Part shown: positions 52,397 to 60,245 of the stretch, piece by piece
Layout of the letters: the number at the start of each line of letters is the position of its first letter
How positions within the stretch are numbered: the stretch's first letter is position 1
Assembly: GCF_900143065.1 (NCBI RefSeq)
Contig: NZ_FRCX01000016.1
Span: 1 to 64,000 of the forward strand
Length of the DNA stretch: 64,000 nt
Direction of reading: 5' to 3'
From: Duganella sacchari
GTDB taxonomy: Bacteria > Pseudomonadota > Gammaproteobacteria > Burkholderiales > Burkholderiaceae_D
Translations under genes and position numbers: made by a program
The notes under the pieces: generated by a model
What the model saw: only the letters and a program-made list of their open reading frames with translations
Databases searched by the model: none
Told to the model about the DNA's origin: nothing

Positions 52397-54079
52397 ATGT
52401 TTGCAAATATAACTGTCAGAACCAAGATCCTGACGCTGTTGGGCGTTGCCGTTCTGGCGTTGCTGCTGGTGGTCGTGATTGGGTTCCGGGGGCTGAAACA
52501 GGAAGGGGCGATGCTGGCGGAGATCGGCAAGAACCGCATGCCATCGGTGCAGGCGCTGATGGGCATGAATGAAGGGAAGACCGGCATACGCTCGGCCAAT
52601 CGCGCGGCCGATGCGGTGGCGATGTATCCCGAAGACACGGCGGAAATCAAGCAGCAGATCAAGCGCCGCGCTGAAATTTTCGGCCAGATCGATGCGGCGC
52701 GCAAAGTGTATGAAGCGCTGCCGCAGTCGAACGAAGAAGGGACGGTGTGGAAGCAGTTCATCAAATCCTGGGATACATGGAAGCAGAAAGACGTGGAATT
52801 CGGCGGCCTGCTGGCACAGATCCAGGATGCCGAGGTGGCCAAGCGCAAGGAACTGTTTGTCGCGCTACACCGCAACCTGGTGGACAACCGTGCCAATTTC
52901 CATGAGGTGGAAAACGCGCTCGACAAACTGGTGGAGCTGAACGTCAGCTATGGCGAGGACGCCGTCAAGGAGGCCGATGCGGCATCTAATGCGGCCGTGG
53001 CCAGCATGTACACGGCATCCGCTATCGCACTGCTGGTGCTGGTGGCACTGGGCCTGCTGATCCTGCGCGACATCCTCAAACAACTGGGTGGCGATCCTTC
53101 GTATGCAGCGGAGATTGTGCGCCAGGTGGCAGATGGCGACCTGACCGCCGACGTGCAGCTGAAAGCCGGCGACACCACCAGCCTGCTGGCGGCCATGAGC
53201 GGCATGATCGAAAAACTGTCGCACGTGGTGCAGGAAGTGAACAACGGCGCTGAGGCATTGGCCTCGGCCTCGGAAGAAGTCAGCGCGACGGCGCAGTCGC
53301 TTTCGCAGGCGGCCAGTGAGCAGGCTGCAGGCACGGAGGAAACCAGTGCCTCGGTCGAGCAGATGACGGCCTCGATTTCGCAAAATACCGAGAACGCCAA
53401 AGTCACCGACGGCATTGCCAGCAAGGCCGCGTTGGAAGCGGCAGAGGGCGGCGAGGCGGTCAAGTCCACGGTGGCGGCGATGCAGCAGATCGCCAAGAAA
53501 ATCAGCATCATCGACGATATCGCATACCAGACCAACCTGCTGGCGTTGAACGCGGCGATTGAGGCGGCCCGCGCGGGCGAACATGGCAAGGGCTTTGCCG
53601 TGGTGGCGGCCGAAGTGCGCAAGCTGGCGGAACGCAGCCAGGTGGCAGCGCAGGAAATCGAGCAGGTAGCCAGCAGCAGCGTGCAGCTGGCCGAGAAGGC
53701 CGGGCAGCTGCTGGGTGAGATGGTGCCGAATATCCGCCGCACCTCGAACCTGGTGCAAGAGATCACGGCGGCGTCGGAAGAACAGTCGGCAGGTGTGGGT
53801 CAGATCAATGCGGCAGTGACGCAGCTGAGCCAGACCACCCAGCAGAATGCGTCCAGCTCCGAAGAGCTGGCAGCGACAGCAGAAGAGATGAGCGGTCAGG
53901 CCGAGCAGCTGCAGCAGACCATGTCCTTCTTCAAACTGGCTGGCGTTTCGCGCACAGTCCGCAGCGCGGCGCCGTCAGCGCGCAAGCCGGCCAGGAAAAT
54001 GCGCGCCGGTGGCACGTCCTCCGGCCGCCGTATGCCGGAGATGGAGGAACCCGATGAAACCAACTTCGTGAAGTTCTGA
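52397..54079 (+). CDS. Methyl-accepting chemotaxis protein (second of the duplicated pair)
   Basis: A 560-residue receptor with the same plan as the one at 50190: TM1, a helical periplasmic domain, TM2 near residues 205-225, HAMP and signalling hairpin. The first 225 residues are only moderately similar (shared IGKNRMPSVQAL), whereas the cytoplasmic part is nearly the same at DNA level. The tail is again a basic linker ending DETNFVKF. The two receptors probably sense related but different ligands and feed the same signalling unit. Confidence 0.92.
   Translation: MFANITVRTKILTLLGVAVLALLLVVVIGFRGLKQEGAMLAEIGKNRMPSVQALMGMNEGKTGIRSANRAADAVAMYPEDTAEIKQQIKRRAEIFGQIDAARKVYEALPQSNEEGTVWKQFIKSWDTWKQKDVEFGGLLAQIQDAEVAKRKELFVALHRNLVDNRANFHEVENALDKLVELNVSYGEDAVKEADAASNAAVASMYTASAIALLVLVALGLLILRDILKQLGGDPSYAAEIVRQVADGDLTADVQLKAGDTTSLLAAMSGMIEKLSHVVQEVNNGAEALASASEEVSATAQSLSQAASEQAAGTEETSASVEQMTASISQNTENAKVTDGIASKAALEAAEGGEAVKSTVAAMQQIAKKISIIDDIAYQTNLLALNAAIEAARAGEHGKGFAVVAAEVRKLAERSQVAAQEIEQVASSSVQLAEKAGQLLGEMVPNIRRTSNLVQEITAASEEQSAGVGQINAAVTQLSQTTQQNASSSEELAATAEEMSGQAEQLQQTMSFFKLAGVSRTVRSAAPSARKPARKMRAGGTSSGRRMPEMEEPDETNFVKF
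53084..53945. repeat. Duplicated receptor signalling segment, copy B
   Basis: Gap-free near-identical partner of 50877-51738, covering HAMP, adaptation helices and tip. It is in direct orientation, with one cheW gene between the copies. Confidence 0.92.
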
Positions 54080-54088
54080 GGATGCCAG

Positions 54089-54826
54089 ATGCGCCGGAGA
54101 GCATGGGCTTGTGCGTTGCTGCTTGCCGCCGTGGCTGCGCCGTCACTGGCGGCGCGTGGTCCCTTGCGCATACTGGGCGCCGATATTGCGCCGCTTTACT
54201 TTGAACGCAACGGCGTCGTCACCGGCTTCTGCGCCGAAGTCACGCGAGAAATCCAGCGTCGTATCGGCGACCGCACCGCCATGCAGGTGGTGCCATGGGC
54301 GCGTGCCTACCGCACCGCGCTGGCGGGCGAAAATGTGATCCTGGTGTGCCCCAAGCGCACCGCTGAGCGTGACCCGCATTTCCAATGGATCGGCCCTGTG
54401 CTGGAGTCGCGCACCAATCTGTATGCGCTGCGCGAATCGCGCATCAGGCTCGCTACGCTGGATGATGCGCGCACGCTGTCCGGCATCCTGCTGCCGCGGG
54501 ATTTCTATTCCTACCAATATCTGCAGGACGCCGGCTTTACCAATCTGGAGCCGGTAGGCAGTTCCAAAACCATGTTGAACATGCTGCTGGCGGGACGCCG
54601 GCCAGCCATGGTGGTCGATCGTGAGCAACTGCCTGAGTTGCTGGCGCAGGCCGGCATCGCCGAGGAGACGGTAGAGCCAGTACTGTTCCTGATGAACATA
54701 CAGAGTTACATCACGTTTCCGCCAGACGCGCCAGCAAGCCTGGTCAGCAAGTGGCAGCAGGCGCTGGAACAGATGAAGCGCGACGGCAGCTTTGCAAAAT
54801 TGCAGAAGCAATGGCTGCACCGTTAG
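54089..54826 (+). CDS. Orphan periplasmic substrate-binding protein (SBP_bac_3 type)
   Basis: A 245-residue protein with a signal peptide (MRRRAWACALLLAAVAAPSL, cut after AA). The mature part resembles the amino-acid-binding family 3 fold: LRILGADIAPLYFERNGVVTGFCAEVTREI at the start and a C-terminal YITFPPDAPASLVSKWQQALEQM helix. No ABC permease or ATPase genes are nearby. It lies nine bases after one receptor gene and 71 before the next, so it may present a ligand to a receptor rather than feed transport. Confidence 0.85.
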   Translation: MRRRAWACALLLAAVAAPSLAARGPLRILGADIAPLYFERNGVVTGFCAEVTREIQRRIGDRTAMQVVPWARAYRTALAGENVILVCPKRTAERDPHFQWIGPVLESRTNLYALRESRIRLATLDDARTLSGILLPRDFYSYQYLQDAGFTNLEPVGSSKTMLNMLLAGRRPAMVVDREQLPELLAQAGIAEETVEPVLFLMNIQSYITFPPDAPASLVSKWQQALEQMKRDGSFAKLQKQWLHR

Positions 54827-54897
54827 TTTTGGTGAGTTTTGCGCCCCATTATTGGTTCACAATAAGGTGATACAGCCTCCTCAAGGAGTACTCACCC

Positions 54898-56382
54898 ATG
54901 TTCGCTCAAATGAAAATGGAGACCCGGCTGCATGCGGGGTTTGGCAGCATCGTGCTGCTGGTGGTACTGATGGGCGTTATCGCCTTCAGCAAGCTGACGT
55001 CCCTGCACAATAGCTGGGACGAATTCGAGCACGTCACGCTGGTGCGCAAGAATGCGGTGCTGGAGGGCGTGACGGCGCATGGCCACGCGGTGCGCCACTT
55101 CAAGAACTACATCCTGCGCGGCGGCGACAACAACCTCCAGTTCCGCGCCGATCTTGCCGCGATTGAAAAAGAGATGGGCAACTATCGCGCAGCCGGCTCG
55201 CTCACGCCGGAAGAGCAGACCCTGCTCAGCGAAGTGCAGGCCGGCGTCAAAAGCTATGACAGCAGCATGGCGCAGCTGGAAGCCATGCACGAAAAAGGCA
55301 TGACAGCGCTAGAGATGGACAAGGCCATCAAGGGCGCGGATGAAGCCATCGCCAGTGCGTTCCGCAAGCTGCTCAAGGTGAACGATACGGAGACCAAAGG
55401 CGAATCCGAGGCCATGACCAATGTCACCAATTCGGCCAAACAACTCATCCTTGCGATGGATGTGGCGATTGCGATTCTGGGTTGTGTGCTGGCGGTGTGG
55501 CTGGCGCGCAGCCTGTCCTCCATCGTGCGCGAGGTACAGCTGGTGGTCAGCGGCCTGTCCAGCGCCTCGCAGGAAGTAAGCGCGACGGCGCAGTCGCTAT
55601 CGCAGGCGGCCAGCGAACAGGCGGCGGGCGTGGAAGAAACCAGCGCCTCCATCGAACAGATGACTGCATCGATTGCACAGAACACTGAAAACGCCAAAGT
55701 CACGGACGGCATTGCCACCCAGGCCGCGCTGGAAGCAGCGCGTGGCGGCGAGGTGGTCAAAGCCACGGCGGCCGCGATGAAGCAGATCGCCGGGAAAATC
55801 AGCATCATTGACGATATCGCCTACCAGACCAATCTGCTGGCCTTGAACGCGGCGATTGAAGCAGCGCGCGCGCACGAACATGGCAAAGGCTTCGCCGTGG
55901 TCGCTGCCGAGGTCCGCAAGCTGGCCGAGCGCAGCCAGGTAGCAGCGCAGGAAATCAGCCAGGTGGCGGCCGACAGCGTGGAGCTGGCGGAGCAGGCCGG
56001 CGTGATGTTCGATGCACTGGCGCCGAATATCCGCAAGACCTCTGAACTGGTGCAGGAGATTTCCGCGGCATCCGAAGAGCAGAGCTCCGGCGTGCGGCAG
56101 ATTAACGGCGCGGTGATACAGCTCAGCGAAACCACGCAGGTGAACGCCGCCAGCTCGGAAGAACTGGCGGCTACGTCGGAAGAGATGAACGCCCAGGCAG
56201 AGCAGCTGCGGCGCCTGATGGCAGTGTTCAAACAGTACGCGGTGGACGATGCGCCGCGCGCCAGCGCATCCGCCGCGCGGCGGCCAACGGTGCTGAAAAC
56301 CGCCGCCGCCAGCCGCCCCGCGCGCAATCTGGGACTGGTGTCCGACAGCGCGCCGGATGAAAGCAAGTTCACCCGGTTTTGA
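54898..56382 (+). CDS. Methyl-accepting chemotaxis protein (last in cluster)
   Basis: A 494-residue receptor with AGGAG before its ATG. TM1 is at about residues 15-35 and the periplasmic helical bundle runs to about 180. TM2 is at about 184-202, and the signalling domain follows with little or no HAMP (it begins almost at once with SSASQEVSATAQSLSQAASE). The tip is IDDIAYQTNLLALNAAIEAA and the tail ends DESKFTRF, similar to the pair upstream. The periplasmic NYILRGGDNN stretch is common in Betaproteobacterial receptors. It is followed by 149 bases without a gene, with only a weak CCCGCC/GGCGGG stem. Confidence 0.92.
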   Translation: MFAQMKMETRLHAGFGSIVLLVVLMGVIAFSKLTSLHNSWDEFEHVTLVRKNAVLEGVTAHGHAVRHFKNYILRGGDNNLQFRADLAAIEKEMGNYRAAGSLTPEEQTLLSEVQAGVKSYDSSMAQLEAMHEKGMTALEMDKAIKGADEAIASAFRKLLKVNDTETKGESEAMTNVTNSAKQLILAMDVAIAILGCVLAVWLARSLSSIVREVQLVVSGLSSASQEVSATAQSLSQAASEQAAGVEETSASIEQMTASIAQNTENAKVTDGIATQAALEAARGGEVVKATAAAMKQIAGKISIIDDIAYQTNLLALNAAIEAARAHEHGKGFAVVAAEVRKLAERSQVAAQEISQVAADSVELAEQAGVMFDALAPNIRKTSELVQEISAASEEQSSGVRQINGAVIQLSETTQVNAASSEELAATSEEMNAQAEQLRRLMAVFKQYAVDDAPRASASAARRPTVLKTAAASRPARNLGLVSDSAPDESKFTRF

Positions 56383-56531
56383 TGGCTAAGCGATTGGCAA
56401 ACCCCGCCATCGTCCACGTTGGCGGGACAGGTGTGGCTCCAGCAAAAGCTCAGGCTACAGCGGCGCTAGCAGGACAAAGGCTGTTCGAATAGTGACCGTC
56501 CGCATCCGCAGCCGAGAGCAGTCCCAACATC

Positions 56532-56882
56532 TTAGCCAGTTGTTAGTTGGATGCCGAAGAACATCACGACCGAATGCAGTACGACCAATCCAAGCAATAA
56601 TCGGAGCCAGGCCCAGAGACTGCGAGTTTCTTTGCTAAAGACGAACCCGACGATACCGAAGAGGATGGAAGGCCCAAAGTACACCGCAAAAAACATCATG
56701 CTTCGTACGGTGTCAGGTGTGCATGCGTCAATACCTGGGCACGGCCCTGTATAGACCTTACATAAGTTCGGGAAGTGATTGCACGTCCAAGTGTATGTGA
56801 CGTTCGAGACTAGCAAGCTCGCAAACCCTGCAAGCACAAATGCCATAGCGATGACGAGTCGACGTATCATTTTATTTCCCAA
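56532..56882 (-). CDS. Small three-TM protein, candidate immunity protein for Tae4
   Basis: A 116-residue protein not recognised from sequence. Hydrophobic helices lie at about residues 8-27, 60-83 and 89-112. Between the first two is a loop with four cysteines (C34, C41, C48, C54), predicted to face the periplasm and likely disulfide-bonded. Its start overlaps the 3' end of the amidase effector gene by 16 bases, which is the normal position for the cognate immunity gene. Known Tai4 immunity proteins are small periplasmic proteins, not three-TM ones, so this would be an unusual form if it is one. Confidence 0.6.
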   Translation of the reverse strand: MGNKMIRRLVIAMAFVLAGFASLLVSNVTYTWTCNHFPNLCKVYTGPCPGIDACTPDTVRSMMFFAVYFGPSILFGIVGFVFSKETRSLWAWLRLLLGLVVLHSVVMFFGIQLTTG

Positions 56883-57511
56883 AACAAGATTGTTTTGGAG
56901 TTCCGCAAATCAGAAAAACCAAACTCTGTACCCGGAAAGAATTCATTGACGCCAATCTGACGCCCAAACGTGGCGAAGGCATCCCAGAAGCCGCTTACCG
57001 TCAAACGAGAGCCATTCCATAAATCGATGTGTCCACCGCTTGCATTGGCGGGCGCTTCGCCAGAACGAGTCCAGTACGCATGGAACATGATGATGCCCGT
57101 CCTATCTTTTACTTTCGCTTCCCAATCTTTGCCAGTGATATTTTCCGGCTTTTGCGGTAAGCCGCAAAACGGTTGGAGCTTCAGCCACTCGCCGAGTTCA
57201 TAGGCCCGTACCGCAGCAGCCTGACCATCTAAAATCACTCGCCCCAACACCTGTGCTCCCGGCATAGGCCTCACATTTTTTTGGGAAAACGAAAGCATCT
57301 TGATTCCGACTTTGTGGAAGGTCGCACTCAAGCGCAGTGCGCATTGATTACTGTAGTCTCCCTTGTCGGCGGGGGCGGGCTTGTACGGGGCACCTTTCAC
57401 ATAGTTGGACCATAAATCCGTGAATTTCACAGCGGGCACGTCGACCTTGCAAACGGAATCCTTTACTGGATTGGTTTTTACTGGAGCCTGCTGCCTGAGT
57501 ACTTTCCCCAT
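56867..57511 (-). CDS. tae4: Type VI secretion amidase effector, Tae4 family
   Basis: A 214-residue protein from the ATG at 57511, which overlaps the stop of the preceding frame (TGATG); another ATG two codons upstream is possible. It has the Tae4 cysteine-peptidase pattern: VKFTDLWSNYV, catalytic Cys in NQCALRLS (residue 57) and catalytic His in GGHIDLWNG (residue 161) with the following Asp. Tae4 enzymes cut the D-Glu-mDAP bond of peptidoglycan in rival cells. There is no signal peptide, as expected for a cargo. It lies directly after a PAAR gene, the tip protein that would carry it. Confidence 0.88.
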   Translation of the reverse strand: MGKVLRQQAPVKTNPVKDSVCKVDVPAVKFTDLWSNYVKGAPYKPAPADKGDYSNQCALRLSATFHKVGIKMLSFSQKNVRPMPGAQVLGRVILDGQAAAVRAYELGEWLKLQPFCGLPQKPENITGKDWEAKVKDRTGIIMFHAYWTRSGEAPANASGGHIDLWNGSRLTVSGFWDAFATFGRQIGVNEFFPGTEFGFSDLRNSKTILFWEIK

Positions 57512-58102
57512 CAGCATCCTTCCATTTTTGCGAGAGCCTCATCACCCCAATACACCACATACTCTTCTTCGTCAGGCGTCGCTATTCTAGGCAACATGCC
57601 GTCCTCGCCAGCTCTGCCAGAAAACTTTCTTCCATCCTTAGTTTCTATATGGGAGGCCTTTAATCGAGGCATCCGTAAGCTGCGACTGTTCGTCAAATTG
57701 ATGCAGATTTTCTCGTAGAGAGCTGACACTCGCCACTGAACTCAACGGCTGCGCCCCGTGCGCCGATGACTCCTTATACAGTGGGACTGAGCCAAGTCCT
57801 GCAGCGGCAGAAGTTTGGATTGGTGAGTTGGAGGCGTTGCTCCACTCTACCGTATCCGTGAATTGAGAGGCTATGAGGGTTGCCCCACATGACGTCTTCA
57901 TGCCAGCGACTGCAACCCCTTTACCGTAGAACGTTGCAGTCATAACTCCCTCTACGATGGGATAGTCGCCTCGGCATTTTGGGCAATGAACTTTATGACC
58001 AATGTACGCGATTGGCTGCCCCATGCATATATCGGTTGGCGAGCCTTCCAGGACCGTACCGCCATGGCTAGTTGAATCTCCCTTGCGAATAATTTCAGGC
58101 AT
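57511..58102 (-). pseudogene. PAAR-domain type VI spike protein, frameshifted
   Basis: The first frame (58102 down to 57638) encodes a 154-residue PAAR protein (MPEIIRKGDSTSHGGTVLEG, HKVHCPKCRGDYPI) and stops early in SQLTDASIKGLPYRN. The +1 frame continues directly as ETKDGRKFSGRAGEDGMLP and on to VVYWGDEALAKMEGC, ending at 57511. Joined, the two parts give the normal PAAR protein with a C-terminal beta extension (LTDASxKxLPY-xIETxDG...), so one base insertion or a two-base deletion split it near 57645. The PAAR domain itself is intact. Possible explanations are a real mutation, a programmed +1 shift or a sequencing error. Confidence 0.8.
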
Positions 58103-58730
58103 CGTCTTGCGCTAAAGTTGCATATTTATTCATTTTATACCAATACACCTTAGTACGTCGTACTCTGTCGAGCAGGCCAAACGGTGCATTTCGCTCGAAA
58201 TACCCGCCGACTGAAATCGTGCACCTAGGTGCACAAACCACTCAAGCTGGCCACCACGGTAGTGATTGGTGGCCGCGTATTGGCGGCCGATAATGCCCCA
58301 GACCAATTTTACAATCGCAGTGTCAATCACTGCCTAGTGTATGCTGATCATCCTGACTACGGCAACTCCAGCATACGGCGACCAAAACATCGGCCATTCG
58401 CTAAGAGGCTTTGGACACCCATGCTTTTCCAACGCGACTTGGCCGATTCACCCGTGATCTGAATTTCGAGCAGCGGTCGCTTTGCTTTATGCCAGCCTAA
58501 GAGTATTTCGTCTAAACCACCGCCGTTTAGCGTCCCAAGCCGCCACTTGGCTAGTTATCTTCCAGCTTGCTCCAGTTAGACCTGTCTTACTGACCGCCGC
58601 TACTCCATGGCACTGGACGCCGCAACTTGGACCTGTGATATTTCGCGTATTTTCGGATGAGCAAGAATGCTATCCTCTGTGGTTACTGGCCGAGTTCGGC
58701 CAGTAACATACATTGATAGAGGCGTATGCG
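58103..58730. other. Gene-poor stretch of the accessory islet
   Basis: 628 bases with lower GC than the flanks. Short open frames exist on both strands but none has a recognisable domain, and none has a convincing ribosome site. Two palindromes are present: GTGCACCTAGGTGCAC at 58219-58234 and the 26-base one at 58682-58707. It may be the remains of decayed genes. Confidence 0.5.
58682..58707. repeat. 26-base inverted repeat before the small exported protein gene
   Basis: GTTACTGGCCGA (58682-58693) and TCGGCCAGTAAC (58696-58707) are perfect reverse complements around a GT centre. It ends 23 bases before the ATG at 58731, so it could be an operator or a terminator-like hairpin; no T-run follows. 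Confidence 0.7.
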
Positions 58731-59063
58731 ATGCTCAGATCTTTGGTATTCATCCTCCTCTGCTCGTTCGCAGGGATCGTGCAAGCAGACGGAACAATGC
58801 GGCACTTGCGAAAGATGGAAGGCTATACGATCGTTGCCGTGACCTCCGTTGATGGAGAGTTTCAAGGCTGTGACTTTGGACGCGTCATAAAACTGCTAAA
58901 TGGCATGTCGTACAAATGTAGTTCTTATAGCTATACATACGCATACAGCCCTGATGCGATTGTTTTCGCGAAGGCCAACGCTTATCAAGGCAAATCGCTA
59001 GCGACTATAAAGCTGCTGATCGAAGGTGAGATATTTGATATGGAACCAGTGTTCCTAAAATGA
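58731..59063 (+). CDS. Small exported protein of unknown function
   Basis: 110 residues from ATG 58731 (GAGGCG upstream). The N-terminus MLRSLVFILLCSFAGIVQA is a clean signal peptide, so the mature protein of about 91 residues is periplasmic. It has two cysteines (FQGCDFG and SYKCSSYS) that could form a disulfide and a Tyr/Ser-rich middle. No family is recognised. Codon use is less GC-rich than the flanking chromosome. Its presence next to an effector locus makes a periplasmic immunity role conceivable, but there is no direct evidence. Confidence 0.6.
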   Translation: MLRSLVFILLCSFAGIVQADGTMRHLRKMEGYTIVAVTSVDGEFQGCDFGRVIKLLNGMSYKCSSYSYTYAYSPDAIVFAKANAYQGKSLATIKLLIEGEIFDMEPVFLK

Positions 59064-59143
59064 CTAGCGCTCTTGATTGAAGGGGTTTAAACGCTGTCAA
59101 CAGCTAACGGCCAAGAGCTGCCTGTCAATAATTAGAGAACGAC

Positions 59144-59470
59144 GTGGATACGAAAAGACTATTGAATGGGTTAAAGACAGTCTCAAAGTATGCCTTTCTG
59201 CACTCGATTGTGACTGCGGCAGCATGGCTCGGACCACTTAGTCATGCTGCGTTGGGGTTAGGTTTCAAGGACAAAGAAACATGGACTTGGCTAGACCATG
59301 TAGTATCCGAAACTGCGCTCCCGCTAGCGAACACGTTAACTACGCCAGGGCGTTACTTTACTTGGGAAGGTGATGGTGGCTTCCTGATTCCTGCACTTGT
59401 AACTAGCCTATGCTGGGGAACTGCTATTGCTATCGTCGTCAATGCATTAAAGCGATTTCGGTTGAGGTAA
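59144..59470 (+). CDS. Small membrane protein of unknown function
   Basis: A 108-residue frame starting with GTG (VDTKRLLNGLKTV), weak AGAGAAC upstream. Two hydrophobic stretches are seen, at about residues 19-40 and 80-100, with a polar middle (KDKETWTWLDHVVSE). It ends in a basic KRFRLR tail. No domain is recognised. It may be a genuine gene of the islet, but coding evidence is limited to its length and composition. Confidence 0.45.
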   Translation: MDTKRLLNGLKTVSKYAFLHSIVTAAAWLGPLSHAALGLGFKDKETWTWLDHVVSETALPLANTLTTPGRYFTWEGDGGFLIPALVTSLCWGTAIAIVVNALKRFRLR

Positions 59471-59601
59471 GGCCAAAAAATTTAAAATCCTGCTTGGCTG
59501 CGTTCGGCCAAAAGCGGACTTAGTTGATCCCAATCGCTTTTTTAAGATCTTTTAACCAATAGCTTTTTCAGGCGTAAATGATCGCTTAACCTAGAGGGCG
59601 T

Positions 59602-59808
59602 ATGCACGAGTCGCAGATAGAGCATGTTTTGGAAGAGCTTCGAGCTTTACAGCACCGTTTCAATGTACCAGCGGACTCTTCCATTCCCAGCCTCGATGGG
59701 TCGGACCGGGCCACATTTAAACGCTTAGTAATAGAAGCAAAGAGCGTAGTGGATGCTGGCTTGGGCGGATTTGTTCGTTTGCTCGCGGAATTGACCCATT
59801 CCAATTGA
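59602..59808 (+). pseudogene. 5' fragment of an unknown gene cut by the IS21 remnant
   Basis: The frame begins MHESQIEHVLEELRALQHRF and reads as a plausible helical protein for about 58 residues (to AGLGGF). It then runs into IS21 sequence, which supplies the last residues and the stop. The 3' part of the gene is missing. The product is not recognised. Confidence 0.5.
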
Positions 59809-60140
59809 CCCACCTTCCACTGCCTGGCAAATGCAGCTACGCGGTCATATGACCCTTCATAGCCCAACTCTTTAAGGTCCAAGTGGAGCTGTTTCAAATT
59901 GCGCCGCTGTTTGCGGGGTTTGCTTGCTTCTGCCTTGAGCCAGGCTGAAAGCTGCACCGAATATTTGTCCAAGAGGCTTGATGATCGCCGCTCCGCATAG
60001 GAGGGCTCTGTGGTTTCCGACCGCAGATACCGCCGGACGGTATTGCGGGAGATGCCCAGTCGCCTGGCGATCTCCCGGAGGGGGACCTGGTCACGAAGGT
60101 GCCAGCGTCGAATTATGCCTAGTAAAGCCACGTCGATCAC
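59775..60140 (-). pseudogene. istA: IstA transposase, N-terminal fragment
   Basis: From ATG 60140 the frame reads MIDVALLGIIRRWHLRDQVP, with the helix-turn-helix (LREIARRLGISRNTVRRYLRS), then LDLKELGYEGSYDRVAAFAR and RQWKVGQLEWVNSASKRT. About 122 residues match the start of IstA, which is normally about 500 residues long. After KRTN the reading frame enters foreign sequence and continues to 59586 without family similarity. The DDE catalytic domain is absent, so it is inactive. Confidence 0.8.
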
Positions 60141-60245
60141 TCCGATCTCCTGCCGAAAAGACAGGAAGGATTGTGCTATGAACGTGGGTCAGATTCCGTT
60201 GCAAATTCGTGGGGAGGGTGGGTCAATTTTCAATGCAAATTAACA
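59775..60245 (-). mobile_element. IS21 family element remnant (left end plus istA 5' part)
   Basis: The left terminal region lies near 60245 on the minus strand (TGTTAATTTGCATTGAAAAT), with repeated TTGACCCACC / TGACCCACG boxes as in IS21 ends. It is followed by the istA start. The right side, including most of istA and all of istB, is missing; the boundary near 59775 is judged from where IstA-like sequence ends. Truncated genes flank it on both sides. Confidence 0.75.

Noticed and set aside
58219..58234. 16-base perfect palindrome GTGCACCTAGGTGCAC
   Set aside because: Short and isolated, in a stretch without clear genes; it can arise by chance, and no second copy was noticed.
58229..58706. 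Short + strand open frames of 74-77 codons
   Set aside because: No ribosome sites, no similarity to known families and composition without coding character; treated as non-coding.
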